DNA of 53,255 nucleotides from Candidatus Gastranaerophilales bacterium. Lineage in GTDB: Bacteria > Cyanobacteriota > Vampirovibrionia > Gastranaerophilales > Gastranaerophilaceae. Below the pieces are notes generated by a model. It saw only the letters and a list, made by a program, of their open reading frames with translations. It was not told the DNA's origin and made no database searches. Positions 44,129-52,631 of the stretch are shown here, piece after piece (the first letter of the stretch is position 1; each line of letters starts with the position of its first letter). The stretch spans positions 1-53,255 of the forward strand of contig CALVEG010000012.1 in NCBI GenBank assembly GCA_944326525.1. Direction: 5' to 3'. Made by a program: the position numbers and the translations under genes.

Positions 44129-44349
44129 AAGAACCGAAAAGGTTTCGTACAAAAGCCGAATCCTCCTGCGACTATGCGGGCGTGGTGCATAACTTTGCGG
44201 AATACAAAGAGATCATAACTCCAAACTTCAACGCAAATATGCTAAATCAGCGGTTTTGTACGGACGGCTGCGGGTAAGCCCCCACGAACTTGCCTTAAAT
44301 TTGCAGCCGATAAATAAGGCGTGACGGGTTATACTGTTGCGCCTTTTAT
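44129..44349 (+). ncRNA. Candidate structured RNA of unknown family, with its own terminator
   Basis: A G+C-rich 220-nt block in an AT-rich spacer with no ORF. Pairing seen by eye: GTACAAAA(G)CCG (44147-44158) with CGGTTTTGTAC (44251-44261). Inside that are CCTGC/GCGGG (44165-44180) and CTTTG/CAAAG. After it come CGGCTGC/GCAGCCG (44265/44303) with nested GGTAAG/CTTGCC. The loop CCACG (44282-44286) can pair with CGTGG (44181-44185) to form a pseudoknot. AAGGCG/CGCCTT followed by TTTT (44316-44347) is a terminator. An unpaired CCTCCT occurs at 44162-44167. Not recognisable as RNase P, SRP or tmRNA; 6S or a newer class is possible. Confidence 0.65.
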
Positions 44350-44350
44350 T

Positions 44351-45313
44351 TTAGCTGCTTAAAGAATTTAAAAAACACGCACTTTGGTGGTTTTCACCAA
44401 CCGTAAAATATGGCGGAAGTTCGTTTTTACAAGGTTCAAAACACTTCCCGCATCTTGGATGAAAACGGCATCCCAAAATCTCTTCTCTTATATTAGGCGG
44501 CTGGCCTTGGATTGTTTCAAGCTTTTCTCCACGCCTTGACGGAATTGAATTTAAAAGCGCCAATGAATAAGGATGATTTGGATTTTTAAAGAACTCTTCT
44601 GCTGATGCACGTTCAACAATACGCCCTGAGTACATTACAGCAATATCATCCGCATTTTCCCCAACAAGGGCAAGATCGTGTGTAATTAATAAAATAGAAG
44701 TTCCTGTATCCTTTTTAATATCTTCTAAAAGTTTCATAATCTGAGCCTGAATAGTAACATCCAAAGCTGTCGTAGGTTCATCTGCTATAAGAATTTGAGC
44801 TTTACAAGCAAGCGCCATTGCAATAATTGCCCTTTGCTTCATACCTCCTGAAAATTCATGCGGATATGATTTTAACCTTTCTTTTGCGCACGGAATCTGA
44901 ACCATCTCTAAGGCTTCTAAAGCTTTTTTCTCCGCCTCTGCTCCTTTTAAATGCTGGTGAATTTCTATAACTTCCAAAAGCTGGTTGCCTACGGTGTAAA
45001 GAGGATTTAAAGAAGTCATAGGATCTTGCGGGATTAGTGCAATTTCTGCTCCCCGAATTTTATGCATATCCTTTTCACTTAATTCAAAAAGGTTTTGATT
45101 CTTATAAAAAATTTCTCCACTCGTAATTTTCGCATTTTTAGGTAAAAGCCTTAAAACACTCATTGCGCTGATTGTCTTTCCGCAACCGCTTTCCCCGACA
45201 AGCGCAAGCATTTTCCCCTCTTCTAGTGAAAAATTAACATCGTATAACGCCTGACAAAAACCCTCTTCTGTCTTAAACCCAAGGTTTAAATTCCTAACCT
45301 CTAAAACTTTCAT
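44351..45313 (-). CDS. ABC transporter ATP-binding protein, oligopeptide/dipeptide type (OppD/DppD)
   Basis: 320 residues. Walker A GESGCGKT (residues 40-47), signature FSGGMKQR, Walker B ILIADEPTTALD and switch His THD are intact. The C-terminal ~80 residues form the oligopeptide-transporter extension, with NPNHPYSLAL and a Cys motif CRFHPRCGKCFEPC that in relatives binds an iron-sulfur cluster. It powers peptide or nickel uptake. No permease, binding protein or OppF partner lies nearby, so it is an orphan. Its end abuts the candidate RNA terminator. Confidence 0.92.
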   Translation of the reverse strand: MKVLEVRNLNLGFKTEEGFCQALYDVNFSLEEGKMLALVGESGCGKTISAMSVLRLLPKNAKITSGEIFYKNQNLFELSEKDMHKIRGAEIALIPQDPMTSLNPLYTVGNQLLEVIEIHQHLKGAEAEKKALEALEMVQIPCAKERLKSYPHEFSGGMKQRAIIAMALACKAQILIADEPTTALDVTIQAQIMKLLEDIKKDTGTSILLITHDLALVGENADDIAVMYSGRIVERASAEEFFKNPNHPYSLALLNSIPSRRGEKLETIQGQPPNIREEILGCRFHPRCGKCFEPCKNELPPYFTVGENHQSACFLNSLSS

Positions 45314-45396
45314 ACAATTGATTATACACTATAAAATAAAAAATATATAACTCTGACGGGTATTTTTATCCGGCAACTTTTAAATCCCTCACATAC

Positions 45397-45429
45397 AAAA
45401 AGACCGCCTAAAGTTTAAGCGGTCTTTTT
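45397..45429 (-). terminator. Rho-independent terminator
   Basis: 11-bp arms (AAAAAGACCGC / GCGGTCTTTTT), 11-nt loop and a T run, 24 bp after the stop of the Asp-rich protein gene. Confidence 0.85.
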
Positions 45430-45452
45430 TATATAAATACAGACAGATTTTA

Positions 45453-47156
45453 TTAAGGTTTTAAAAAGATATATTTATTCGGGTTTTCTTTTGCAATTTT
45501 TTGTGCTTCTTCTTCAGCCTTTTGCTGACTTGAAAGTCCATCTACAAGTACATTGTTTGAACAATCCTGAACTTTGTAGCTGTCACCTTGGTATTTTATC
45601 GGCTTAAAGTAGTTAAGTTTTACTTTAGCAACGGTTCCAAGATCAACCTTACCGTCTTTGTAAACATAATCAACACCATTTACTGTTTTTGTATCCGGAA
45701 GTTGAATATTACCTTGTTTCAAACCTTTGTTCTTGCCGAAAATTTCGTTTCTTAAGGCCATAATATCAGCATGTGACATTGCTTTTCCGTCAGCACGTTT
45801 GTATTTGCCCATTACGATGTTATAAGGGTTGTCACCTTGTATAATTTCGTTGCCTTGTTTATCTTTACCTTTAACTCCGGCACGAACATAATAATCGTGA
45901 ACTTTAACACCTTCATTTTTGCCGATACTTAATTCACATAATGCAGGTGTAACATTAACATTACCGCCATCATTATCATCGTCGTCATCGTCATCTCCAG
46001 GTGTTGGTACCGGTGTTGGAACAGGTGTTACAACAACTGTATCATCATCGTCGTCATCATCATCTCCAGGTGTTGTGCCCGGCAATTTATCATAATCTTT
46101 CGGATTAATTTCTGGATGTTCATTGCAGAATTTTGCAATTTCATACGCTGCCATAAGTTCTCTGTCATTAACTTTCTTACCAGTTAACTCACCGTATGCA
46201 AGCTGTAGAATAAATGCTTTATCCTCATCTGAAATGTTTTCCATCTTGAGAATACTTTTCATAATTTTTTGGTTTTTCTCACCGCTAATTCTTGTTTCGA
46301 TATTCTTTTCGCCTTTAGCAACAATTTCTTCTGCAGTATTTCCGTTAAAGATATCTTTGCCGCCATTATCTTTGACAACAGCTGCGAGTGCTATAGCTGG
46401 AATTACGCTTGCGAGAAGTCCTCTTAATGCACCAACTCCAACAGCGTTTGATGTATGAATTGTATCCAAAAGTTCATTTGAACCGTTATTGTGAATACCA
46501 TATACATTACTTGTAAAGTCGGCACCTACAATAGCTCCAACGCCTGCACCTGCGCCTAGTACTCCTAATGCTGCAAGTGATTTATATAACCAGGTTAGAT
46601 CGGCTTCTCTTTCATAACCTGCTCGTTTCATTGCTCGTCTGATTGTTCTTTTACCTACACCATAATCAGAAGCTGCGGTTTTAACTTCATCAAGGTTTGC
46701 CTTGTTGTCAAAACCTGTGTATTGACCTAATCTTCTTTTGTATTGATCGCTTGAAAATTTGCCGTTGACATAAAAATCTTCAGGGTTATCTGCAATTATT
46801 CTACGAACTTTTGCATCAAACTTTTTGTCAGGATCAAGATATACATGTTCTCTGTCCGGCATAGCTTTTTCTGCGGCTTCCATTTCCGCCTTGTCAATGT
46901 AAACCATTCTGTCATCGACTACTGCTGCAGCTCTTTCATTTTTTGTTGTGTTTTTAGCGCAAGCATTTGCCTGTTTGTCAGTAAGGCCAGGAATATTGGC
47001 TTTATATTCCTTTGCTTTTTCTTCCTGAAAAACATTTCTTGCTTCTTTGCTTGTTTTCAATGCTCGTGCCTTTAGTCTGTCCAGTCTTGAACGTCTGTAC
47101 TGTCCATCCTCGTACTTAACAGGCTGCGCAGTTACTCCTTTTACTGCATCTGTCAT
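45453..47156 (-). CDS. Asp-run, LysM-like hypothetical membrane protein
   Basis: 567 residues. A charged N-terminal region (1-185) is followed by two hydrophobic segments (about 190-212 and 237-262) and a helical part. A low-complexity linker holds two poly-Asp runs, residues 365-372 and 388-394, separated by a Thr-Pro/Val-Pro stretch. Then comes a C-terminal domain where GDNPYNIVMGKY to QGNIQLPD (440-487) has the spacing of a LysM peptidoglycan-binding repeat. This suggests a protein crossing or attached to the inner membrane with a periplasmic wall-binding head; the Asp runs might bind Ca2+. AAAGGGG ribosome site; GGGTAA motif 56 bp upstream. Unrecognised as a whole. Confidence 0.75.
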   Translation of the reverse strand: MTDAVKGVTAQPVKYEDGQYRRSRLDRLKARALKTSKEARNVFQEEKAKEYKANIPGLTDKQANACAKNTTKNERAAAVVDDRMVYIDKAEMEAAEKAMPDREHVYLDPDKKFDAKVRRIIADNPEDFYVNGKFSSDQYKRRLGQYTGFDNKANLDEVKTAASDYGVGKRTIRRAMKRAGYEREADLTWLYKSLAALGVLGAGAGVGAIVGADFTSNVYGIHNNGSNELLDTIHTSNAVGVGALRGLLASVIPAIALAAVVKDNGGKDIFNGNTAEEIVAKGEKNIETRISGEKNQKIMKSILKMENISDEDKAFILQLAYGELTGKKVNDRELMAAYEIAKFCNEHPEINPKDYDKLPGTTPGDDDDDDDDTVVVTPVPTPVPTPGDDDDDDDNDGGNVNVTPALCELSIGKNEGVKVHDYYVRAGVKGKDKQGNEIIQGDNPYNIVMGKYKRADGKAMSHADIMALRNEIFGKNKGLKQGNIQLPDTKTVNGVDYVYKDGKVDLGTVAKVKLNYFKPIKYQGDSYKVQDCSNNVLVDGLSSQQKAEEEAQKIAKENPNKYIFLKP

Positions 47157-47382
47157 GTTTTTCCCCTTTCAAATTTGACCTTTTCTTTTTCATAAAATAG
47201 TGTGTGCTATTTTACCCCTATGCCTTTATAAAAAATTTTGTTTCTTCAAAATTGCATGAAAACATGCGCCATTACTCGCTTTAAGTGCCCAAAACCTTTG
47301 CTGTATATGGGGAAATACTTATTTTAACTTTTCTTAACAATTTGTAATATTTTAAAAATTTCGGCTTTTAATTTGTATTATT

Positions 47383-48288
47383 CTATATATTATTTGAAAG
47401 ACACTTTGCACTGTCAGGCTCAGCATGTATTGATATATTACAGGAACCTAATTCATTTTTTATTTTAGCTTCAATTTTGTCACATATATCGTGACATTGT
47501 TTTATTGTCATATCTTCAGGAAATATTAAAGACATTTCTAAAAGCTTTTCAGGTCCGGAACAGCGGCTTTTCATATCTTTATAACTTATTACACCTTCTG
47601 TTTTCATTTCTTCTACAACTGATTCTATCTTCCGTAAGTCTTCTTCCGGTAAAGCTACATCCAAAAGATTGTTTAAAGTTGTTTTTGAAATTGAAAACCC
47701 TGCTTTTAATATAAATAAAGCCACCAAAAGCGCAATCAAAGGATCCAGAATATCCAACCCAGTAAGTTTTATCAAAACTAATCCAACTAAAACTCCCAAT
47801 GATGACCAAATATCGGTTCTTAGATGTTCTCCATCAGCTAATAGTGATATAGAATTTGTTTTTTTGCCAACATAAAAAAGGTATGAACTTACTAAAAAAT
47901 TAGCAACTACAGCAACTCCCATTACAATTATGCCAAGTGTCATTTCTGTTTCCATCGGAGTTGAGAAAAAAATCTTCTTTGAAGCTTCGTAGATAATATA
48001 AAATGCCGCAAAAATTATAAGTCCGCCTTCTATAAAGCCTGACATATCTTCATATCGCCCGTGCCCAAAAGGATGCTCTCTATCTGCAGGCTCTGATGAT
48101 TTCATGACAGCAAAAAATGTCAAAACCGATGCCAAAAAATCACTCAATGAGTGAATAGCCTCCGAAATTATACTGATGCTTCCTGACATAATCCCAGCAA
48201 CCAGTTTTAAAATTATAATAACTGCATTGGATACTATCGAAAGTCCTGCTGCTAGTTTTTTTTCAATTACATTTTGCATAAAAGACAT
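47383..48288 (-). CDS. Cation diffusion facilitator family transporter
   Basis: 301 residues, six membrane helices and a cytoplasmic C-terminal domain. Metal-site motifs: HSLSD in helix 2, HPFGHGRYE after it, and DGEHLRTDIWSS in helix 5 (HxxxD). This pattern favours Zn, Fe or Mn export by proton antiport. The C-terminal domain (about 205-295) is the usual dimerisation module. No ribosome site is clear; a second Met three residues in is an alternative start. Confidence 0.9.
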   Translation of the reverse strand: MSFMQNVIEKKLAAGLSIVSNAVIIILKLVAGIMSGSISIISEAIHSLSDFLASVLTFFAVMKSSEPADREHPFGHGRYEDMSGFIEGGLIIFAAFYIIYEASKKIFFSTPMETEMTLGIIVMGVAVVANFLVSSYLFYVGKKTNSISLLADGEHLRTDIWSSLGVLVGLVLIKLTGLDILDPLIALLVALFILKAGFSISKTTLNNLLDVALPEEDLRKIESVVEEMKTEGVISYKDMKSRCSGPEKLLEMSLIFPEDMTIKQCHDICDKIEAKIKNELGSCNISIHAEPDSAKCLSNNI

Positions 48289-48387
48289 TATGGCACTTTT
48301 AAAAACAAATGTAAAGGGGAAGTTTAAACTTTACACCTGACTTTATTTTAATTATAATCATCTTAATTTTATTATAAGGAGTAAGGT

Positions 48388-49701
48388 ATGCAGGAAATTA
48401 AATGCCCCAAATGCGGCGAAGTTTTTCAGGTAGATGAATCCGGTTATGCTGCTATAGTTAAGCAAGTTAGAGATAAAGAATTTTTAAAAGAAATTGAATC
48501 AAGAGAATCCCAATTTCTGACAGAAAAAGAAAGCGCCGTTCAGCTTGCAAAACTCGAATTGGAAAGAGAATTCAGTGAAAAATTAAACAATAAAGAAACT
48601 GAAATTGCCAAATTAAAGTCAGAAATTGAAGCCGAACAGATTACGAAGAAATCTGCCGTTAACCAAACCGCTGCCGAAAAAGATAAAGAAATTATTGAAC
48701 TTAAAAACAAACTTGACTCCTTTAATAAAGATAAAGAGCTTGAAATAACAAAACTTGTCACAAAAATGAATTCCGAACTTTTGGAAAAAGATAATCTTAT
48801 CACCAAACTCAACGGAGAAAAGGATTTAACCGAAAAAGAATTTCAGCTTAAAGAGCAGTCAATTAAGGAAAAATATGAAACTGAAATAAGATTTAAAGAT
48901 GACGAAATTTCACGTCTAAAAGATTACAAGCTGAAACTTTCGACAAAAATGGTCGGCGAAAGTCTTGAACAGCACTGCGAAACAGAATTTAACCGCTTAA
49001 GAGCAACAGGTTTTCAAAAGGCTTACTTTGAAAAAGACAACGATGCAAAAAGCGGAAGCAAAGGTGATTTTATTTACCGTGATTATGATACCAACGGCGG
49101 AGAATTTATATCAATAATGTTTGAAATGAAAAACGAAACCGATACAACTTCTTCAAAGAAAAAAAATACCGATTTTCTGAAAGAGCTTGACAAAGACCGC
49201 AGAGAAAAAGCTTGTGAATACGCTGTACTTGTTTCTTTGCTTGAGCCGGAAAACGAGCTTTACAACACAGGAATAGTCGATATGTCGCATCATTTTGAGA
49301 AAATGTATGTCATAAGACCGCAGTTTTTCATCCCGATTATAACCCTTTTGAGAAACGCAGCACTTAATTCGCTTGAATATAGAAACGAGCTTGCCATGAT
49401 TAAAGCCCAAAACATAGATATCTCAAATTTTGAAGCGGAAATGAACGATTTTAAAGATAAATTTTCCAAAAACTTCCGCCTTGCAAGCGAAAAATTCCAC
49501 AAAGCTATTGAGGAAATCGACAAAACCATAGACCATCTTCAAAAAACAAAAGAAGCTTTGCTTTCATCAGAAAATAATCTAAGGCTTGCAAACAATAAGG
49601 CAGAAGATTTGAGCATAAAACGCTTAACAAAAAATAACCCCACGATGCAGGCAAAATTTGATGCACTAAAACTTACAACAACAAAAAATAAAAAATCATA
49701 A
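48388..49701 (+). CDS. DUF2130 protein with restriction-nuclease-like core
   Basis: 437 residues. N-terminal half-zinc-ribbon CPKCGE (Cys6, Cys9); a long Lys/Glu-rich coiled coil (about 25-180); then the DUF2130 domain. It includes [30 protein letters not shown] and FEMKNE, in which an Asp and a Glu-x-Lys are spaced like a PD-(D/E)XK nuclease active site. A basic tail follows. AAGGAG-like site before the ATG. Function of the family is unknown; a DNA-cleaving or repair role is inferred from the motif. Confidence 0.85.
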   Translation: MQEIKCPKCGEVFQVDESGYAAIVKQVRDKEFLKEIESRESQFLTEKESAVQLAKLELEREFSEKLNNKETEIAKLKSEIEAEQITKKSAVNQTAAEKDKEIIELKNKLDSFNKDKELEITKLVTKMNSELLEKDNLITKLNGEKDLTEKEFQLKEQSIKEKYETEIRFKDDEISRLKDYKLKLSTKMVGESLEQHCETEFNRLRATGFQKAYFEKDNDAKSGSKGDFIYRDYDTNGGEFISIMFEMKNETDTTSSKKKNTDFLKELDKDRREKACEYAVLVSLLEPENELYNTGIVDMSHHFEKMYVIRPQFFIPIITLLRNAALNSLEYRNELAMIKAQNIDISNFEAEMNDFKDKFSKNFRLASEKFHKAIEEIDKTIDHLQKTKEALLSSENNLRLANNKAEDLSIKRLTKNNPTMQAKFDALKLTTTKNKKS

Positions 49702-49868
49702 AAACTTTTTTTCTAAAATTCAGTTTAAATTTTTTAGAATTTTGAAATTATTTTATTTTATCGCCAAAATTTGTCTTTTAACTTTGGCATGTTTGTTTTT
49801 TGGGGAATTTTTATACGTGAAAATGGGAATTTAATCGATAATATTATGCAATATTTTTAAAAAGCTTT

Positions 49869-49886
49869 GTCCGTAAAAATACGGAC
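49869..49886 (+). promoter_or_regulatory. Dyad upstream of the effector promoter
   Basis: GTCCGTA-AAAA-TACGGAC, perfect 7-bp arms, just upstream of the -35 position of a TATAAT box at 49910-49915. No T run follows, so an operator is more likely than a terminator. Confidence 0.4.
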
Positions 49887-49979
49887 TAGCGGATTAATTA
49901 AATCATTGTTATAATATAAATGTTTATAAATTTTAAGATTTACACAAATATTTTTTAACAATTATACGGGAGGAATTAA

Positions 49980-50975
49980 ATGGCGAATTTGAGAAATTTT
50001 GTTAATGCAATTACAAATGACAACAGACTTTACACAGCAGAAGACATAGGTAATATGTCAGCAGATGAATTTAGGGCAAATGAAAAAGCTATAGATTATC
50101 AACTTAACAATATTGGTATTTCAAGAGAAAGTGAGCTTATCGGCAATCCAGATGTTATTTATGTTCGCGCATATACAAGAGAAGACGGAACAAAAGTTAA
50201 GGCACATTATCGTTCCAAACGAGATGGGGTTATAAGTAATAATAAAACTATTTATGGTTATATTAGTGCTCCACATAATATTGAATCAACGGGAAAATTA
50301 AAAAGCAGACCAACTCATAATAATTACCAATTGCAACCTAGAGCAACTATTGATGACTATCCACAAGGAATAGAAGAGAATTCTATAGGTATTATAAATA
50401 AAATCCTGCTTGATGTAGGGATTAACTTAGTTGGCGGACCTATCTTAAAACAAGATGATGCTGCTAATTTTTGGAATATAGCTTCTCCAAATTTATGGAA
50501 AAAACAAACAGAAGACTATATTAAGCGTAATGGAAAAATTTATAATAATATTAAGGATATTGTTAATGATTTTCCACAATACACAAAACAAATTAAAGAA
50601 AAAGTAAAAGCTCAATTTAATCAAGACGATGTTCCCGGAATAGTATTTCACGAAAATAGTAGTGTAGCTCAAGCTATTAGTAAATCACAAGAACTAAATG
50701 ATTTTATTTATAAAAATGCAAATGCACTGAAATCAGGGAAAAACGTGACTGGTTCTTTGGGATTCACTAGTGATAGCAATTTACATAACGCATTTGGTAA
50801 AGTAGACATCTTATCAGCAAAGTTGAAAGGAAAATATATTGATGTTATACTATTAGACACATACGATTTTAATCCAAATGAAAGAAACTGGAAAGTACAA
50901 ATGGGATATTCAGCACAAAAAGCAGGTTTATTAAATCCATATTATACGATAGTAAAATGCAGATATAAAAGGTAA
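49980..50975 (+). CDS. Putative polymorphic effector/toxin
   Basis: 331 residues, unrecognised as a whole. An N-terminal domain (about 1-110) contains DVIYVRAYTREDGTKVKAHY, a motif of the 'VxxYxRxDGTxVxxHxR' type seen at the edge of variable C-terminal regions in secreted or phage-like proteins. The C-terminal ~110 residues (GIVFHENSS..., VTGSLGFTSDSNLHNAFGK, LDTYDFNPNERNW, LLNPYY) have the length and end position of a toxin tip. No signal peptide. Perfect-looking GGGAGG ribosome site. The next gene, 2 bp later, encodes a small membrane protein, and an M23 fragment follows; all three are AT-rich relative to neighbours. Effector function is inference from architecture. Confidence 0.55.
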   Translation: MANLRNFVNAITNDNRLYTAEDIGNMSADEFRANEKAIDYQLNNIGISRESELIGNPDVIYVRAYTREDGTKVKAHYRSKRDGVISNNKTIYGYISAPHNIESTGKLKSRPTHNNYQLQPRATIDDYPQGIEENSIGIINKILLDVGINLVGGPILKQDDAANFWNIASPNLWKKQTEDYIKRNGKIYNNIKDIVNDFPQYTKQIKEKVKAQFNQDDVPGIVFHENSSVAQAISKSQELNDFIYKNANALKSGKNVTGSLGFTSDSNLHNAFGKVDILSAKLKGKYIDVILLDTYDFNPNERNWKVQMGYSAQKAGLLNPYYTIVKCRYKR

Positions 50976-50977
50976 AA

Positions 50978-51445
50978 ATGAATAGTTTAAGGTTTTATAT
51001 ATTTTTTAATATTTTTAATATATTATTTATAGGTCTTATAATATTATGTGTGTATATTAGTGCGGTTTTAATTTGGGATATGCGAAACTTAACCATTGCT
51101 AATATTAAGTTCCTTTGCGGAATTGCACTAATGATTACCTATATTACATTGAAGCTAAGGCTCCCAAAAATATTTATTAAATGGGCTAAAAAATATGATA
51201 ATTCTATCATTAGTCAATTTGTATATTATCTTGCTAATAGGCCTAATATCAAAAAGAAAATTCTTTTTTTGGCATTTTGTTATGATTTACCTGTTTTAAT
51301 TTATATTATTTCTCAATATCTTAACTATTCATTTATAGATGCTATTTTTTATATAACCGTCTTTTATACAATATTATATGCAGGTGGTATTTTTCTTTTT
51401 TACCTGATGTTGTATAAAGAAATTGGAAAAAATAGTAACAAGTGA
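50978..51445 (+). CDS. Four-helix membrane protein, candidate immunity protein
   Basis: 155 residues with four hydrophobic helices (about 7-33, 42-58, 93-112, 120-146) and short basic loops. Starts 2 bp after the effector stop codon with AAAGG 5 nt before the ATG, so it is in the same operon. Its base composition is strikingly AT-rich. It overlaps the M23 fragment by 23 bp. Small membrane proteins directly behind effectors are often immunity proteins; the sequence itself has no recognised family. Confidence 0.6.
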   Translation: MNSLRFYIFFNIFNILFIGLIILCVYISAVLIWDMRNLTIANIKFLCGIALMITYITLKLRLPKIFIKWAKKYDNSIISQFVYYLANRPNIKKKILFLAFCYDLPVLIYIISQYLNYSFIDAIFYITVFYTILYAGGIFLFYLMLYKEIGKNSNK

Positions 51446-51620
51446 ATATGGGCATTTATCATCTTGGAATGTACAGGCTGGTCAATCAATTAAGCAAGGA
51501 CAAATTATTGCAAAATCCGTAAATACTGGGCATTCGCAAGGTCCACATCTGCATATAACAATCAGAGAAGGAGCTTATAAAGGGATTCCTGTAAATCCTA
51601 ATAAATATTTTAATTATTAA
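51423..51620 (+). pseudogene. 5'-truncated M23 (LytM) peptidase fragment
   Basis: Only the last ~57 residues of an M23 domain remain: YGHLSSWNVQAGQSIKQGQ, then NTGHSQGPHLHITIRE and a PVNPNKYF end. The catalytic HxH (PHLHI) is present, but the N-terminal half with the other zinc ligands (HxxxD) is missing. The frame opens at a TTG inside the membrane-protein gene. The break falls right at the start of the conserved YGHLSS. It is a leftover 3' end, either of a former peptidoglycan hydrolase gene or of an older effector tip. Confidence 0.75.
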
Positions 51621-52119
51621 TAGAACGCAATTTCTCAACTTCTTTAATATATTTTTCTACTACCTTAATTTTTTTATTCTCATAAAGTACAATCTTTTTC
51701 AGTTTTTTTCTATTGATATTATTATCCTTAAAATATGGGGTTAAAATGGCATCAATAGGATTTACACTATCTGTGCCTATGGGAGTATATTCTATACCCA
51801 AATATTTTTCTCTTGTAAGTTTTAACATTATTCCATACAAATCTAAATCTGCTGCTGGAATACAAGTGTCCGGGATAAGTGATAAAGCTATATAATCCTC
51901 AAAATTAAAACCATTTTTAATAATTTTATCTCGCAAGGATTTTGCATAATTAACTTCATCGTCAATTTTTTTTATAACTTGCGGATATTCTTCATCAATA
52001 ATTTGTTCAATTTCAGTTTTATATTGCTCACTTAAACTTTCCGGTATAGGTTTATATTCTGCATATACAGGTATAACAAATTGAAAGATTATACACAATA
52101 TTAAAAATATTTTTTTCAT
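51610..52119 (-). CDS. Secreted hypothetical protein
   Basis: 169 residues with a signal peptide (MKKIFLILCIIFQFVIPVYA, 1-20). The mature part is charged and helical, with a single Cys (LIPDTCIPAADLDLYG) and a Lys-rich C-terminal helix. No family recognised. Convergent with the M23 fragment, overlapping its end by 11 bp. It may belong to the same accessory locus. Confidence 0.7.
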   Translation of the reverse strand: MKKIFLILCIIFQFVIPVYAEYKPIPESLSEQYKTEIEQIIDEEYPQVIKKIDDEVNYAKSLRDKIIKNGFNFEDYIALSLIPDTCIPAADLDLYGIMLKLTREKYLGIEYTPIGTDSVNPIDAILTPYFKDNNINRKKLKKIVLYENKKIKVVEKYIKEVEKLRSINN

Positions 52120-52591
52120 AATTTCTTCCCTAATTATTTTTATCAGCAGATGTTAAGTTAAAAACTTTAATTTATTATAAATTTTAGTTAAATAAATTGT
52201 CAATTCTAAAATGCAGAATAATTAAATACAAAAGGACTCTTTTTGTTTGCCAAAAAAGAATTTTCGATCCCTTAACCCAAAATTTTCTAACTTCTCTATT
52301 TTAAAATTCTCTTAATTTTATCGTATCGCGCGCTGTGCCCGCATTTGCTCTATACAAAATGGCGCTAATCCTTGCTATGACTGGTAAAATTGGAGACGAG
52401 GACTATGCCGAACAAAACGATTGAGTATCGTTTTGTGAGAGGGGAGTATCTTGGTCGCTCGCGTGTAACGGCAATTCCGCTATTTGTTACGGGTTTTCAA
52501 CCCTGACAAATCAGCTCCAGCCACAGCTCGCTTCCGCTCGAACCTTAGACAAGGCTCACGCCTTGTGGGTTCTCAAATTCCACAGCCTAGA
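52120..52591. other. Gene-free spacer downstream of tmRNA with hairpins and a tmRNA-end remnant
   Basis: About 470 bp without a convincing ORF. From about 52320 on it is richer in G+C. It contains a perfect 10-bp hairpin ACAAAACGAT/ATCGTTTTGT (52412-52436), a GTAAC...GTTAC hairpin near 52470, and a partial copy of the tmRNA 3' end at 52391. It may be the scar of a mobile element. Confidence 0.55.
52391..52401 (-). repeat. Partial duplicate of the tmRNA 3' end (possible att remnant)
   Basis: TGGAGACGAGG is identical to the last 11 nt of tmRNA (52632-52642). The match continues weakly to a shared CGAAC, so about 21-23 nt of the acceptor/T-arm region is echoed here. tmRNA 3' ends are common integration sites of phages and islands. 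Confidence 0.5.
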
Positions 52592-52630
52592 TAATAAAAA
52601 AGGACTATCTAAAGTAGTCCTTTTTTATTA
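52592..52630 (-). terminator. tmRNA terminator
   Basis: 16-bp perfect arms (TAATAAAAAAGGACTA and its complement), 7-nt loop, T-rich on the minus strand, starting 2 nt after the mature tmRNA end. Confidence 0.9.
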
Positions 52631-52631
52631 C

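Noticed and set aside
43997..44350. Known riboswitch upstream of a metabolic gene
   Set aside because: The structured block ends in a plus-strand terminator facing the 3' end of the ABC transporter gene, so it does not lead into a coding sequence as a riboswitch should.
52412..52436. The ACAAAACGAT/ATCGTTTTGT hairpin as a terminator
   Set aside because: Neither side is followed by a T run, and tmRNA already has a strong terminator at 52592-52630.
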